From NCBI RefSeq assembly GCF_900094575.1, contig NZ_FMAE01000004.1, positions 434,001-498,000 on the forward strand: a stretch of 64,000 nt of DNA. The letters run 5' to 3'. This DNA is from Bradyrhizobium yuanmingense. GTDB lineage: Bacteria; Pseudomonadota; Alphaproteobacteria; Rhizobiales; Xanthobacteraceae. The translations under genes were made by a program, and so were the position numbers. Below, piece by piece: positions 53,646 through 63,295 of the stretch; the first letter of the stretch is position 1, and every line of letters starts with the position of its first letter. The notes under the pieces are model-generated. The model saw nothing but the letters and a program-made list of their open reading frames with translations. It was not told where the DNA came from and searched no databases.

Positions 53646-54671
53646 ATGACCGCGCTTCGCATGCGTGCCCGCGATTTCCTGACCGACGATCAATTGGCCG
53701 AGGTGCGCCAGCGCGCGACGTGGAAAGGCGCTGCGCTGATCGCGCACGCCTGGACGCTGATCATTGCAGCCATCGCGCTGGTCGCGTGGTGGCCCAATCC
53801 GCTCACCTATATCTTCGCCGTCGCCATCATCGGCTCGCGCCAGCTCGGCCTTGCGATCCTGATGCATGACGGCGCACATGGTTGCCTGTCCGCCGACGAG
53901 AAAACCAATCTGACGCTGAGCCAGTGGTTCTGCGCCTATCCGCTGTTTGCGGAGACGCGCAGCTACCGGCGCTATCACCTTCAGCACCATGCGCGCACCC
54001 AGCAGGAGGACGACCCCGACCTCGTGCTGTCGGCGCCGTTTCCGATCACCAAGTTGAGCTATCGCCGCAAGTTCATCCGCGACATCACCGGGCAGACCGG
54101 CTACCAGCAGCGCAAGGCGCAGTTGCTCAACGCGCTCGGGCCAAAGGACTGGTCATGGCGGCAACGTGCAGCGCATTTCTGGGAGACGCTCGGCCCGCAA
54201 TGTGTGGTCAACGGGATCATGTTTGCCGCGCTCGCCGCGGCCGGCGTGTGGTGGGCCTATCCGCTGCTCTGGCTGGTGCCGCTCTTGACGTGGATGATGG
54301 TCATCACCCGCATCCGCAATATCGCCGAGCACGCCGTCGTCCCCGATAGCAGCGACCCCTTGCGCAACACGCGCACGACGCATGCCAATTTTCTCGAGCG
54401 CCTGTTCATCGCGCCGTATTACGTGAACTATCACCTCGAGCATCATCTGTTGTTCTACGTGCCCTGCTACAATCTGCCGAAGGTGCACCGGCTGCTGAGT
54501 GCGAGCCGGTACGCCGATCGCATGGAAGTGCAGCCGAACTACGCTTCGGTGCTGCGGCTGGCCACGGCAAAGCCGAACCGCGAGGATCGGCCGGGGCAAC
54601 TGGTGAACAGTGCGCGCCGAGCGCGGGCAGGAGCGGACGTCGATGCCAACCAGACCGCCGGCGGGTTTTGA
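53646..54671 (+). CDS. Membrane fatty acid desaturase
   Basis: A 341-residue di-iron desaturase. The three histidine boxes are visible: HDGAHG near residue 76, HLQHHARTQ near 113, and HLEHHLLF near 265. Two hydrophobic double-spans flank them. It introduces a double bond into acyl chains in the inner membrane. Downstream of, and coupled to, its TetR-type regulator. Confidence 0.92.
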   Translation: MTALRMRARDFLTDDQLAEVRQRATWKGAALIAHAWTLIIAAIALVAWWPNPLTYIFAVAIIGSRQLGLAILMHDGAHGCLSADEKTNLTLSQWFCAYPLFAETRSYRRYHLQHHARTQQEDDPDLVLSAPFPITKLSYRRKFIRDITGQTGYQQRKAQLLNALGPKDWSWRQRAAHFWETLGPQCVVNGIMFAALAAAGVWWAYPLLWLVPLLTWMMVITRIRNIAEHAVVPDSSDPLRNTRTTHANFLERLFIAPYYVNYHLEHHLLFYVPCYNLPKVHRLLSASRYADRMEVQPNYASVLRLATAKPNREDRPGQLVNSARRARAGADVDANQTAGGF

Positions 54672-54859
54672 GGGGCTTATTCCCCGTTGAATGCTGCTCC
54701 AAGTTCCCGTCTCGGCTTGACAGTGCGGCCCCGGACGGTGTCTACGGCCCCCTTTGGAGCATGATCCGGAACCATGGCCCAAGAAACCACGGCCTAAGGC
54801 CGGGCGTAAATCGGCTGCCGGTTCAGAACAGGGATCATGCCTGACAGCAGGGAGCGCCG

Positions 54860-55819
54860 ATGACGGCTGCATTCACATTTCCTGGGCAGGGTTCCCAGGC
54901 TGTCGGCATGGGCAAGGCCCTGGCCGACGCCTTTCCGGTGGCGCGCGCCGTATTCGACGAGGTCGATGCCGCGCTCGGGGAGAAGCTGACCGGCATCATC
55001 TGGGAAGGTCCGGCCGAAACTCTCCAGCTCACCGAGAACGCCCAGCCGGCGCTGATGGCCGTGTCTATCGCGACCTTGCGCGTGCTCGAGGCCGAGGCTG
55101 GTTTTTCCGTAGGACGAGACGCTGCCTTCGTCGCGGGCCACTCGCTCGGTGAATATTCGGCGCTGGCGGCGGCCGGCAGCCTGACGGTTTCGGATACCGC
55201 GCGTCTGCTTCGCACCCGCGGTCTCGCAATGCAAAAGGCGGTCCCGGTCGGCGCCGGCGCGATGGCCGCGCTGCTCGGTCTCGACTACGAGGCCGCCATG
55301 GAGGTCGCGGGCGAGGCGGCGCAGGGGCAGGTCTGCCAGGCCGCCAACGACAATGGCGGCGGCCAGGTCGTCGTCTCCGGCGACAAGGCTGCGGTCGATC
55401 GCGCCGTCGAGATCGCCAAGGCCAAGGGCGCCAAGCGCGCGATGCTGCTGCCGGTGTCCGCCCCGTTCCATTGCAAGTTGATGCAGCCGGCTGCGGATGC
55501 CATGGCGGAGGCGCTGTCGAAGGTTACGATCAAGGCGCCGGCCGCCCCGCTGGTGTCGAACGTGCTGGCGAGCGCCATCACCGGTCCCGACGAGATCCGC
55601 CGCCGCCTGGTCGAGCAGGTCACCGGCACAGTGCGCTGGCGCGAGTCGGTGGCTTACATGGCCGGGCAGGGCGTCACCCGCTTCTTCGAGATCGGCGCCG
55701 GCAAGGTGCTGACCGGTCTCGTCAAGCGTATCGCGGACGGTGCCGTCGGCATTGCGGTCGGCGGCCCGAACGATATTGCCGCCGCCAAGGATGCATTGGC
55801 CGCTGCGAAGCAGGCTTAA
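54860..55819 (+). CDS. fabD: Malonyl-CoA:ACP transacylase FabD
   Basis: 319 residues. TFPGQGSQAVGMGKALAD opens the chain. The catalytic Ser is in VAGHSLGEYSALAAAGSL near residue 93, and VSAPFHCKLMQPAADAM gives the His. It loads malonyl groups on ACP for fatty-acid elongation. First gene of the fab cluster; fabG follows after 12 nt. Confidence 0.97.
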   Translation: MTAAFTFPGQGSQAVGMGKALADAFPVARAVFDEVDAALGEKLTGIIWEGPAETLQLTENAQPALMAVSIATLRVLEAEAGFSVGRDAAFVAGHSLGEYSALAAAGSLTVSDTARLLRTRGLAMQKAVPVGAGAMAALLGLDYEAAMEVAGEAAQGQVCQAANDNGGGQVVVSGDKAAVDRAVEIAKAKGAKRAMLLPVSAPFHCKLMQPAADAMAEALSKVTIKAPAAPLVSNVLASAITGPDEIRRRLVEQVTGTVRWRESVAYMAGQGVTRFFEIGAGKVLTGLVKRIADGAVGIAVGGPNDIAAAKDALAAAKQA

Positions 55820-55831
55820 AGGAGTCCATCA

Positions 55832-56569
55832 ATGTTCGATCTGACTGGCCGAAAGGCGCTCGTCACCGGCGCGACCGGCGGCATTGGCGGCGCGATCGCG
55901 CAGGCGCTGCACGCGCAGGGCGCCACCGTCGCCATTTCAGGGACGCGCAAGGAGGTGCTGGACGAGCTTGCCGGCAAGCTCGGCGAGCGCGCCCACGTGC
56001 TGCCCTGCAATCTCTCCAAGGCCGATGAGGTCGAGGCGCTGGTGCCCGCTGCGGAAGCGGCGATGGGCCAGGTCGACATTCTCATCGCCAATGCCGGCAT
56101 CACGCGCGACAATCTCTTCGTGCAGCTTCGCGACGAGGACTGGGACGAGGTTATCAACGTCAATCTGACCGCGACCTTCCGCCTGGCGCGCGCCGCGACC
56201 AAGCTGATGATGCGCAAGCGCTTCGGCCGCATCGTCGCCATCACCTCGGTGGTCGGCGTCACCGGCAATCCCGGGCAGGGCAATTATACTGCGTCGAAAG
56301 CCGGCCTGATCGGCATGATCAAGACGTTAGGGGCCGAATACGCCAAGCGTGGCGTGACCGCGAACTGCATCGCGCCGGGCTTCATCAAGACGCCGATGAC
56401 CGATGCGCTCAACGACAAGCAGCGCGAAACGATTCTCACCAAGGTTCCGGCCGCCCGCCTGGGGACGCCCGAGGACATCGCAGCGGCCGCCGTCTATCTG
56501 AGCTCGAACGAAGCAGCCTACGTCACCGGGCAGACCATCCACGTCAACGGCGGCATGGCCATGATCTGA
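55832..56569 (+). CDS. fabG: 3-oxoacyl-ACP reductase FabG
   Basis: 245 residues, classical SDR. TGATGGIGGAIAQALH near the N-terminus, NAGITRDNL, the active site Ser in ITSVVGVTGNPGQG and YTASKAGLIGM for YxxxK, ending VTGQTIHVNGGMAMI. It performs the NADPH-dependent reduction step of elongation. Confidence 0.97.
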   Translation: MFDLTGRKALVTGATGGIGGAIAQALHAQGATVAISGTRKEVLDELAGKLGERAHVLPCNLSKADEVEALVPAAEAAMGQVDILIANAGITRDNLFVQLRDEDWDEVINVNLTATFRLARAATKLMMRKRFGRIVAITSVVGVTGNPGQGNYTASKAGLIGMIKTLGAEYAKRGVTANCIAPGFIKTPMTDALNDKQRETILTKVPAARLGTPEDIAAAAVYLSSNEAAYVTGQTIHVNGGMAMI

Positions 56570-56881
56570 CGTCTCGTGCCGCGTCGCCTGTCACGGCGGT
56601 GCGGCATGCGGCAAACGGCCGTTTCCGGAGCGAAATGAGGCTTGTAGTCAAGGCAATTGAAGTATGATAACCGGACCTCCAACGGATGGGCAAAGAACGC
56701 CATTGCAGGTTTTTGAAACCCTGTATATTGGCGATGCGGAGCCTTTGGCCGTCGTTCGCCGGGGCCTCCATCGGTTAGGATGGGCCAAATCAAAGTTCGT
56801 AAGCGAAGGCAGTCAAACGACCACGACGGCTCGTATCGTCCCGGGGGGTCGGGTCTACAGGGAACAACACGAGGTTAAGCA
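56570..56881. promoter_or_regulatory. Leader region of acpP
   Basis: A 312-nt gap between fabG and acpP without a gene. It has a TATATT box (56724-56729) with TTGCAG 15 bp upstream, a short spacing that makes this promoter guess weak. Confidence 0.35.
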
Positions 56882-57121
56882 ATGAGTGACATTGGCGAGC
56901 GGGTTAAGAAGATCGTGGTCGAACACCTTGGTGTTGAACCCGAGAAGGTTGTCGACAACGCGAGCTTCATCGACGACCTCGGCGCCGACAGTCTGGATAC
57001 CGTCGAGCTGGTGATGGCGTTCGAAGAGGAATTCGGTTGCGAGATTCCGGACGACGCTGCGGAAACGATTCTCACCGTCGGCGACGCTACGAAGTTTCTC
57101 GAGAAGAACGCGAAGAGCTAA
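56882..57121 (+). CDS. acpP: Acyl carrier protein
   Basis: 79 residues, acidic. The phosphopantetheine Ser lies in [20 protein letters not shown]. Start [16 protein letters not shown] is standard. It carries growing acyl chains for the fab enzymes encoded around it. Confidence 0.98.
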   Translation: MSDIGERVKKIVVEHLGVEPEKVVDNASFIDDLGADSLDTVELVMAFEEEFGCEIPDDAAETILTVGDATKFLEKNAKS

Positions 57122-57149
57122 GGCTCTTCAATTTCGCGGGGACAACATT

Positions 57150-57188
57150 GAAACCGGACGGGCCGCTTCGCAGCGGTCAGCCGGTTTC
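57150..57188 (+). terminator. Hairpin after acpP
   Basis: GAAACCGG / CCGGTTTC with an inner GCCGCT-type stem, followed by TTGTT. It could end or attenuate acpP transcripts, raising acpP over fabF. Confidence 0.55.
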
Positions 57189-57229
57189 TTGTTATTGGCC
57201 GTGAATCTTTCGATGCGGAGTTTTCGGAT

Positions 57230-58495
57230 ATGAGGCGGGTTGTCGTCACGGGTCTCGGCATGGTCTCGCCACTCGGCTGTGGCGTCGAGCCGACCTGGAA
57301 GCGCATCCTCAACGGCGAAAGCGGTGCGCGCAGGATCGAGAGCTTCGATGTCTCCGATCTGCAGACCAAGATCGCCTGCACGGTCGTGCGCGGCGACGGC
57401 TCGAAGGACAGCTTCAATCCGGACAAGTGGATGGAGCCGAAGGACCAGCGCAAGGTCGACGACTTCATCATCTTCGGCATGGCCGCGGCCGGTCAGGCGC
57501 TCGACGACGCCAACTGGCATCCCGAGACCGAAGAGGACAAATGCGCGACCGGCACCATGATCGGCTCCGGCATCGGCGGCCTCAACGGCATCGCCGATAC
57601 CGCGATCCTGCTGAAGGAGCGCGGGCCGCGCCGGGTGTCGCCGTTCTTCATTCCCGGCCGCTTGATCAATCTCGCCTCCGGCTACGTCTCGATCGCGCAC
57701 GGGCTGAAGGGGCCGAACCATTCGGTGGTCACGGCATGCTCGACCGGCGCGCATGCGGTTGGCGATGCCGCCCGCCTGATCGCGCTGGGCGATGCCGACG
57801 TGATGGTCGCGGGCGGCGCCGAGTCGCCGATAAGCCGCATCGGCATTGCCGGCTTCAACGCCGCGCGCGCGCTGTCGACCGGTTTCAACGAGACTCCCGA
57901 AAAGGCCTCGCGTCCCTACGATAAAGACCGCGACGGCTTCGTGATGGGCGAGGGCGCCGGCGTCCTCGTGCTGGAGGAGCTGGAGCACGCCAGGCGGCGC
58001 GGCGCGAAGATCTATGCCGAGGTGATCGGCTATGGTCTGTCGGGTGATGCCTATCACATCACCTCGCCGTCGCCCGACGGCGATGGCGGCTTCCGCAGCA
58101 TGTCGGCCGCGCTCAAGCGTGCCGGGCTGACGCCGTCCGATCTCGATTACATCAATGCGCACGGGACCTCGACGCCGCTCGGCGACGAGATCGAGCTCGG
58201 CGCGGTCGAGCGTCTGCTCGGCAACGCCGCCTCCAAGGTCGCGATGTCCTCGACCAAGTCGTCGACCGGCCATCTGCTCGGCGCGGCCGGTGCGATCGAA
58301 GCGATTTTCGCGATTCTGGCGATTCGCGATAATGTCGTGCCGCCGACGATCAATCTCGACAATCCGTCGGTCGAGACCGCGATCGATCTCGTGCCGCACA
58401 AGTCGAAGCAGCGTGAGGTCAACGTCGCGTTGTCGAACTCTTTTGGTTTTGGCGGTACCAATGCGTCGGTGATCGTCCGGCGCCTAGTCAGTTAG
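57230..58495 (+). CDS. fabF: 3-oxoacyl-ACP synthase II (FabF)
   Basis: 421 residues. The active-site Cys is in VVTACSTGAHAVGDAARLI near residue 170. The His residues are in NAHGTSTPLGDEIE near 308 and SSTKSSTGHLLGAAGAIEA near 345. The chain ends SFGFGGTNASVIVRR. It carries out chain-elongating condensation. Confidence 0.97.
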   Translation: MRRVVVTGLGMVSPLGCGVEPTWKRILNGESGARRIESFDVSDLQTKIACTVVRGDGSKDSFNPDKWMEPKDQRKVDDFIIFGMAAAGQALDDANWHPETEEDKCATGTMIGSGIGGLNGIADTAILLKERGPRRVSPFFIPGRLINLASGYVSIAHGLKGPNHSVVTACSTGAHAVGDAARLIALGDADVMVAGGAESPISRIGIAGFNAARALSTGFNETPEKASRPYDKDRDGFVMGEGAGVLVLEELEHARRRGAKIYAEVIGYGLSGDAYHITSPSPDGDGGFRSMSAALKRAGLTPSDLDYINAHGTSTPLGDEIELGAVERLLGNAASKVAMSSTKSSTGHLLGAAGAIEAIFAILAIRDNVVPPTINLDNPSVETAIDLVPHKSKQREVNVALSNSFGFGGTNASVIVRRLVS

Positions 58496-58622
58496 TTTGT
58501 GTTTGAGACGAATCCACCGTTTTGCCGTATTCGGCGATAGTCATGGACGTGGGCGCGTGCGTTTTTGGCAGGGCAAGCGATTGTCGGGCCGCTATTGAAC
58601 CGGCAGGATTCAGGTTGTTTCG

Positions 58623-59906
58623 ATGAGTGAAAGGCCGCCCATTTCACCCCGGAGTCCGCGGGCCGCGCTCGAGCCCGAGCAACTTCCGCCGCCGCCCAAG
58701 CGGTCGGACCGCGCGCGCAATCCGTTCGTCGTCGTCGGCAACGCCATCATCACGCTTCTGCTGATCGCCATGCTCGGCGCCGGCGGCGTCTATTATTACG
58801 GCCGCCAGGTGCTCGAGGCGCCCGGACCGCTGAAGGAGGACAAGATCGTCAACATCCCGCAGCGTGCGGGCAAGCGCGACATCGCCGAGACGCTGAACCG
58901 GGAAGGCGTGACCGACGTCAATCCCTGGGTGTTCATCGCCAGCGTCGCCGCGTTGAAGGCGAGCTCGGACCTCAAGCCGGGTGAGTATTCCTTCCAGAAG
59001 AACGCCTCGCTGCGCGACGTCATCGGCACCATCGTCGAGGGCAAGGTGGTGCAGCACGCCGTGACGATTCCCGAAGGCCTGACCTCCGAGCAGATCGTGG
59101 CGCGGCTGTCCGACAACGACATTTTCACCGGCAGCGTGCGCGAGCTGCCGCGCGAAGGCACGCTGCTCCCGGAGACCTACAAATTCCCGCGCGGCACCCC
59201 GCGCGAGCAGGTGGTCCAGCGCATGCAGCAGGCGCACAAGCGTGTGCTGTCGGAGATCTGGGAGCGCCGCAATCAGGACATTCCAGTCAAGACGCCGGAG
59301 CAGCTGGTCACGCTGGCGTCCATCATCGAGAAGGAAACCGGCAAGGCGGACGAGCGCAGCCGCGTCGCCGCGGTGTTCGTCAACCGGCTGAAGCAGCGGA
59401 TCAAGCTGCAGTCCGATCCGACCATCATCTACGGCCTCGTCGGCGGCAAGGGAACGCTGGGCCGGCCGATCAAACGCAGCGAGATCACGCAGCCCTCGCC
59501 CTACAACACCTATGTGATCGACGGCCTGCCGCCGGGCCCGATCTCCAATCCGGGCCGCGCCTCGCTCGAAGCTGCCGCCAACCCGGCCCGCACCCGCGAC
59601 CTCTATTTCGTCGCCGACGGCACCGGCGGGCACGCTTTCACCGAAACCTACGACGCGCACCAGAAGAACGTCGCCAAGCTCCGCGCGATGGAGAAGCAGA
59701 TCCAGAACGACACGGTCGAGCCGCCCGAGGACGCGCAGCCGCCGGCCGTTGCCGCGCCTGGCGCTGCCGACCCGCCGACCGCGGCCACGCCGGCACGGCC
59801 CAATCAGCAGAAGAGGCCGCCGGCAGCACGTCCGGCTGCTCCAGCCAATCCCCCACCGGCCCGGCAGGGCGCGGTGCAGGGCTCGCCGCCGGTGGTTCAG
59901 CGCTGA
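58623..59906 (+). CDS. mltG: Endolytic murein transglycosylase MltG
   Basis: 427 residues. A single N-terminal transmembrane helix (VVGNAIITLLLIAMLGAGGV) precedes a LysM-like part and the YceG domain. That domain holds LVTLASIIEKETGKADERS with the catalytic Glu, and LQSDPTIIYGL, ITQPSPYNTY and GLPPGPISNPGRASLEAA. A Pro/Ala-rich C-terminal tail of ~60 residues follows, unusual in length. It cuts nascent glycan strands in the periplasm. Downstream of the fab cluster. Confidence 0.95.
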   Translation: MSERPPISPRSPRAALEPEQLPPPPKRSDRARNPFVVVGNAIITLLLIAMLGAGGVYYYGRQVLEAPGPLKEDKIVNIPQRAGKRDIAETLNREGVTDVNPWVFIASVAALKASSDLKPGEYSFQKNASLRDVIGTIVEGKVVQHAVTIPEGLTSEQIVARLSDNDIFTGSVRELPREGTLLPETYKFPRGTPREQVVQRMQQAHKRVLSEIWERRNQDIPVKTPEQLVTLASIIEKETGKADERSRVAAVFVNRLKQRIKLQSDPTIIYGLVGGKGTLGRPIKRSEITQPSPYNTYVIDGLPPGPISNPGRASLEAAANPARTRDLYFVADGTGGHAFTETYDAHQKNVAKLRAMEKQIQNDTVEPPEDAQPPAVAAPGAADPPTAATPARPNQQKRPPAARPAAPANPPPARQGAVQGSPPVVQR

Positions 59907-60023
59907 GCCTTGCGCGCAGACCGGCTTGCGGACATTGCCGATTCCACTTTCCGACAAAATAGTCTTAAGATTCGCGTGGCTTGATAGCCTCGCGAATCCC
60001 GTGTTCCTGGAGAATTTGAACTG

Positions 60024-60911
60024 ATGGCGCTGTCGTCCATGACCGGCTTTGCGAGATGCCACGGCGCAAGCGGGCCGTATACGTTCGAATGGGAGTTGAA
60101 GTCGGTCAATGCCAAGGGCTTCGACTTGCGCGTGCGGCTGCCGCAGGGGTTTGACGAGCTCGAGGCCCATGCCAAGAAGCGCGCGGGCGAGCTGCTCTCG
60201 CGCGGCACCGTCTATGCCAATCTCACCGTCAAGCGCACCAATGCCGCCGCCACCGTCCGCATCAACGAGGACGTGCTCAACGCGGTGCTGAAGGCCGCCG
60301 CGCTGATCTCGGGGAAGGTCGACGCGGTGGCGCCGAGCATCGACGGCCTGCTCGCCATCAAGGGCGTCGTCGAGGTCGCCGAGCCCGAGGGCGACGAGGA
60401 GGAGGACAAGGCAGCGCGCACTGCTGCCGCCGAGGCCTTCGACAAGGCGCTCGACGAGCTCGTTGCGATGCGCAAGCGCGAGGGCACTTCGCTTGGGCAG
60501 ATCCTGACCCAGCGCGTCGACGAGATCGAGCAGCTGGCGAAGAGAGCGGAGGCCGCGCCCGGCCGCAAGCCGGAGGCGATCAAGGCGAAGCTCGCTGAGC
60601 AGATCGCAGCGCTGCTCGACACCTCCGACCGTTTCGATTCCGATCGCCTGATGCAGGAGGCGATCCTGATCGCGACCAAGGCAGACATCCGCGAGGAGCT
60701 CGACCGCATCGCCTCCCACATCACGCAGGCGCGCGAGCTGATCGGCAAGGGCGGCCCGATCGGGCGCAAGCTGGATTTCCTGGCGCAGGAGTTTCACCGC
60801 GAGGTCAACACCTGCTGCTCGAAGTCGAACGACATCGAGTTGACCAACACGGGCCTCGCCATGAAGAACGTGGTCGAGCAGTTCCGCGAGCAGGTGCAGA
60901 ATCTGGAGTGA
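60024..60911 (+). CDS. YicC family protein (stress-induced endoribonuclease)
   Basis: 295 residues. MALSSMTGFARCHGASGPYT and WELKSVNAKGFDLRVRLP are the YicC N-terminus; the C-terminal DUF1732 part ends FLAQEFHREVNTCCSKSNDI. The family is linked to RNA degradation and stationary-phase stress. Usual neighbour of gmk, whose start lies 3 nt after its stop. Confidence 0.95.
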   Translation: MALSSMTGFARCHGASGPYTFEWELKSVNAKGFDLRVRLPQGFDELEAHAKKRAGELLSRGTVYANLTVKRTNAAATVRINEDVLNAVLKAAALISGKVDAVAPSIDGLLAIKGVVEVAEPEGDEEEDKAARTAAAEAFDKALDELVAMRKREGTSLGQILTQRVDEIEQLAKRAEAAPGRKPEAIKAKLAEQIAALLDTSDRFDSDRLMQEAILIATKADIREELDRIASHITQARELIGKGGPIGRKLDFLAQEFHREVNTCCSKSNDIELTNTGLAMKNVVEQFREQVQNLE

Positions 60912-60914
60912 TCG

Positions 60915-61574
60915 ATGACGACGGGCGGTCACGGAACTGACGGTGTCGAGCGGCGCGGATTGATGTTCGTGCTGTCCTCGCCATCAGGCGCGGGCAAGAC
61001 GACGCTGTCGCGCATGCTGATCGACCGGATGCCGGGCTTGAAAATGTCGGTTTCTGCGACCACGCGCGCGATGCGGCCGGGCGAGGTCAACGGCAAGGAC
61101 TATACGTTTGTCGATAAGGCGACGTTCGATGCCATGGTGAAGGCCGACGAACTGCTGGAATGGGCGACGGTGTTCGACAACAGCTATGGTACGCCGCGCG
61201 GCCCCGTGGATGCGGCGTTGTCGGCCGGCCAGGATGTGCTGTTCGACATCGACTGGCAGGGCACCCAGCAATTGAAACAGAAGGCGCGCGCCGATGTCGT
61301 CAGCGTCTTCATCCTGCCGCCCTCGGCCGCCGACCTTGAGAAGCGCCTGCATTCGCGCGCGCAGGATTCCGACGAGGTGATCCGCAAGCGCATGAGCCGC
61401 GCCAGCGACGAGATGAGTCACTGGGCCGAGTACGACTACATCGTGATCAACCACGCGGTCGACGAAGCCTTCGCCGAGGTGCAGTCGATCCTGAAGGCCG
61501 AGCGTCTCAAGCGCGAGCGGCGGATTGGCCTCGTAGGCTTCGTGCGAAGTTTGCAAGGTCAGCTTCAAGGTTAG
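60915..61574 (+). CDS. gmk: Guanylate kinase
   Basis: 219 residues. Walker A is LSSPSGAGKTTLSRMLI; SVSATTRAMRPGEVNGKDYT and ELLEWATVFDNSYGTPRGPV form the GMP-binding part. It phosphorylates GMP for nucleotide pools. Its last 68 nt overlap, tail to tail, the end of the convergent membrane-protein gene. Confidence 0.97.
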   Translation: MTTGGHGTDGVERRGLMFVLSSPSGAGKTTLSRMLIDRMPGLKMSVSATTRAMRPGEVNGKDYTFVDKATFDAMVKADELLEWATVFDNSYGTPRGPVDAALSAGQDVLFDIDWQGTQQLKQKARADVVSVFILPPSAADLEKRLHSRAQDSDEVIRKRMSRASDEMSHWAEYDYIVINHAVDEAFAEVQSILKAERLKRERRIGLVGFVRSLQGQLQG

Positions 61575-62709
61575 GCCGCGACAGGCGCGGCCCTTCCTTC
61601 GCCAGCTGCTCCAGCATCGTCGTGATCGCGTCGACATCGACGGCATCGGTATCCCGACCTGCCGGCGCGTCATCGCGATCCGCCTCAATTTCGTTGGCGG
61701 CAAGCTTGGGTGCAGCAGCCCGATCGAACAACTTGATCTCGACCTTGTCGCTTCTGGACTCGACCGGTTTTGCGGCCGGAGCGACGGCACGTTGCCTGCG
61801 CGCGTCGATCAGCTCGATCTCGCGGCCGATCGCGGCGAGTTTCGTCACTTGTCTTGTCGGTTGCGGACGTGCCGCATCGAAGTCGATCGGGCGGGGCGGC
61901 TGGGCGGCGGCCGGCGGTGAATCGCGCCAGGGCGCGTGGCTTCCGTCATGGTCCTGCGGCGCCCAATCGTCCCAATGCCCGCGGCGGTCGGCGGCCCTGG
62001 CGCGGACGCGTCCGCCGGCGAAGCGGTAGATGACGCTGGCGAGGATGCCGGCGAGCGCCAGCGCACCGCCGATCACAAGCATCAGCATCTGCAGCGAACC
62101 GCCGGACTTGTCAGTCGTGCCATCGGCCGCGGGCGGGAGCGGAGCAGGGGATTTTGACAGCTTCGCGTTTGGCTGCGCGGCTGCTGCAACCGTGGTTTCC
62201 GCCGGCTGATGCGCTGGCGCGGTGGACGCTGTGGAGGCCTCGGGCCAGCGCGCGGTCACGGCCGGCTGCTGCGCGTTGGTTTCGGCGACGCTGCTCGGCG
62301 GCTGCGGCGCGACCGCGGGTGCATTCGCTGCAGCCGGCGCGGGCGCGGCCATGTTCGGCGTGCCCGCTGCGGCACTCGTCTGCGGCGCGATATATTCCGC
62401 GCGCGCGTTCTGCACGGCCTGCGGCGGTGCTGCATCCGGCTCGGATGTATCGGTCGTCGCCTGCGCGGTCTGTGCGGCTTTGCCGCCTGCGGCGCGCAGA
62501 TACCAGCACTTGCGCTTCGTCGTGCGATCGAGGCGGTAGTACCAGTGCTGGCCCTGCGGCGTGGCATCCTTCGGCGAAGCCAGGCAGTCGGGCGCCCCGG
62601 CGGCCGTGCTCGATGGCGTCGGCGCGTTCTGCGATACCGCGGCCAATGGCGCGCCCGCGAGGATGCTGGCGACGAGGGTCGAAATGAACTTTGCGGCGCG
62701 GTTGCCCAT
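61507..62709 (-). CDS. Hypothetical Pro/Ala-rich membrane protein, 400 aa
   Basis: From ATG 62709 (MGNRAAKFISTLVASILAGA) with GGGAG upstream; ATGs at 62730 and 62787 are alternatives. A signal peptide, then a conserved core HWYYRLDRTTKRKCWYLRAA (residues ~54-74). A long Ala/Pro/Thr-rich region follows, with one transmembrane helix (LQMLMLVIGGALALAGILASV, near residue 205) and a charged C-terminus. Such proteins are frequent in Bradyrhizobium but their role is unknown. Its last 68 nt are antisense to gmk. Confidence 0.7.
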   Translation of the reverse strand: MGNRAAKFISTLVASILAGAPLAAVSQNAPTPSSTAAGAPDCLASPKDATPQGQHWYYRLDRTTKRKCWYLRAAGGKAAQTAQATTDTSEPDAAPPQAVQNARAEYIAPQTSAAAGTPNMAAPAPAAANAPAVAPQPPSSVAETNAQQPAVTARWPEASTASTAPAHQPAETTVAAAAQPNAKLSKSPAPLPPAADGTTDKSGGSLQMLMLVIGGALALAGILASVIYRFAGGRVRARAADRRGHWDDWAPQDHDGSHAPWRDSPPAAAQPPRPIDFDAARPQPTRQVTKLAAIGREIELIDARRQRAVAPAAKPVESRSDKVEIKLFDRAAAPKLAANEIEADRDDAPAGRDTDAVDVDAITTMLEQLAKEGPRLSRPNLEADLANFARSLRGQSAARA

Positions 62710-62903
62710 CCTGGTCTCCCGGTTACGCATGACGCAACTCTCAACGAGCCCCTTCTCGTCAAAGACTTGGGTGGCAATGAGCCGCAAATCCGGAGAGGAT
62801 GTGGCTTGAATCGGGCCTGCGCGACGTTCGTTCCGCCCCCGGATGAGACTCTCCGAACGTCACGATCAGAGTTCCACGCCACAACCTGAGCCGGTTGACA
62901 CGA

Positions 62904-62940
62904 TCATAAGTCAGTACTAATCATTAGTAGTAACTTATGA
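62904..62940. promoter_or_regulatory. Likely ArsR operator, 37-bp near-perfect palindrome
   Basis: Outer arms TCATAAGT / ACTTATGA and inner arms TACTAAT / ATTAGTA share one exact centre at 62922. Only a few intermediate bases break the symmetry. It lies about 40 nt upstream of the arsR start and is typical of an ArsR-type dimer site. Confidence 0.8.
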
Positions 62941-62977
62941 CAGGTCGAACAAGCGTGGCATGGGGCGGGGAGTGTCT

Positions 62978-63295
62978 ATGGCTAAAGACAGCGCACAACT
63001 GGCCGCACTCGGCGATCCCACCCGCAGGCGGATCTTCGAGCTTGTCGGTGCACGGCCACGCACGGTCGCCGAGATCACGCGACAGCTGCCCGTGTCCCAG
63101 TCGGCCGTCTCACAGCATCTCAAGGTGCTGCGCGAATCCCGCTTGGTTCGTGCAGAGCCGAAGGGCGCCAGCAACGTCTATTACGTCGATCCGGCGGGAC
63201 TCGGCCAGATGCGAGCCTGGCTCGACCGGTTCTGGAGCGACACGTTGGCCGCTTACAAACTAGCCGTCGAAAAACCATCGGAGGGATCCAGATGA
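62978..63295 (+). CDS. ArsR-family winged-helix regulator
   Basis: 105 residues from ATG 62978 (MAKDSAQLAALGDPTRRRIF), with GGGGAG upstream; an ATG six codons earlier is weaker. The HTH is VAEITRQLPVSQSAVSQHLK then VLRESRLVRAEPKG. No metal-binding Cys pair is visible, so it is probably not a metal sensor. It overlaps the SRPBCC gene (ATGA) and the two are co-transcribed. Confidence 0.92.
   Translation: MAKDSAQLAALGDPTRRRIFELVGARPRTVAEITRQLPVSQSAVSQHLKVLRESRLVRAEPKGASNVYYVDPAGLGQMRAWLDRFWSDTLAAYKLAVEKPSEGSR

Noticed and set aside
58644..60932. A 762-codon minus-strand frame opposite mltG and yicC
   Set aside because: Both plus-strand genes are well-known families with intact motifs. The antisense frame is His/Asp/Arg-rich with no domain, a usual artefact of GC-rich codon use.
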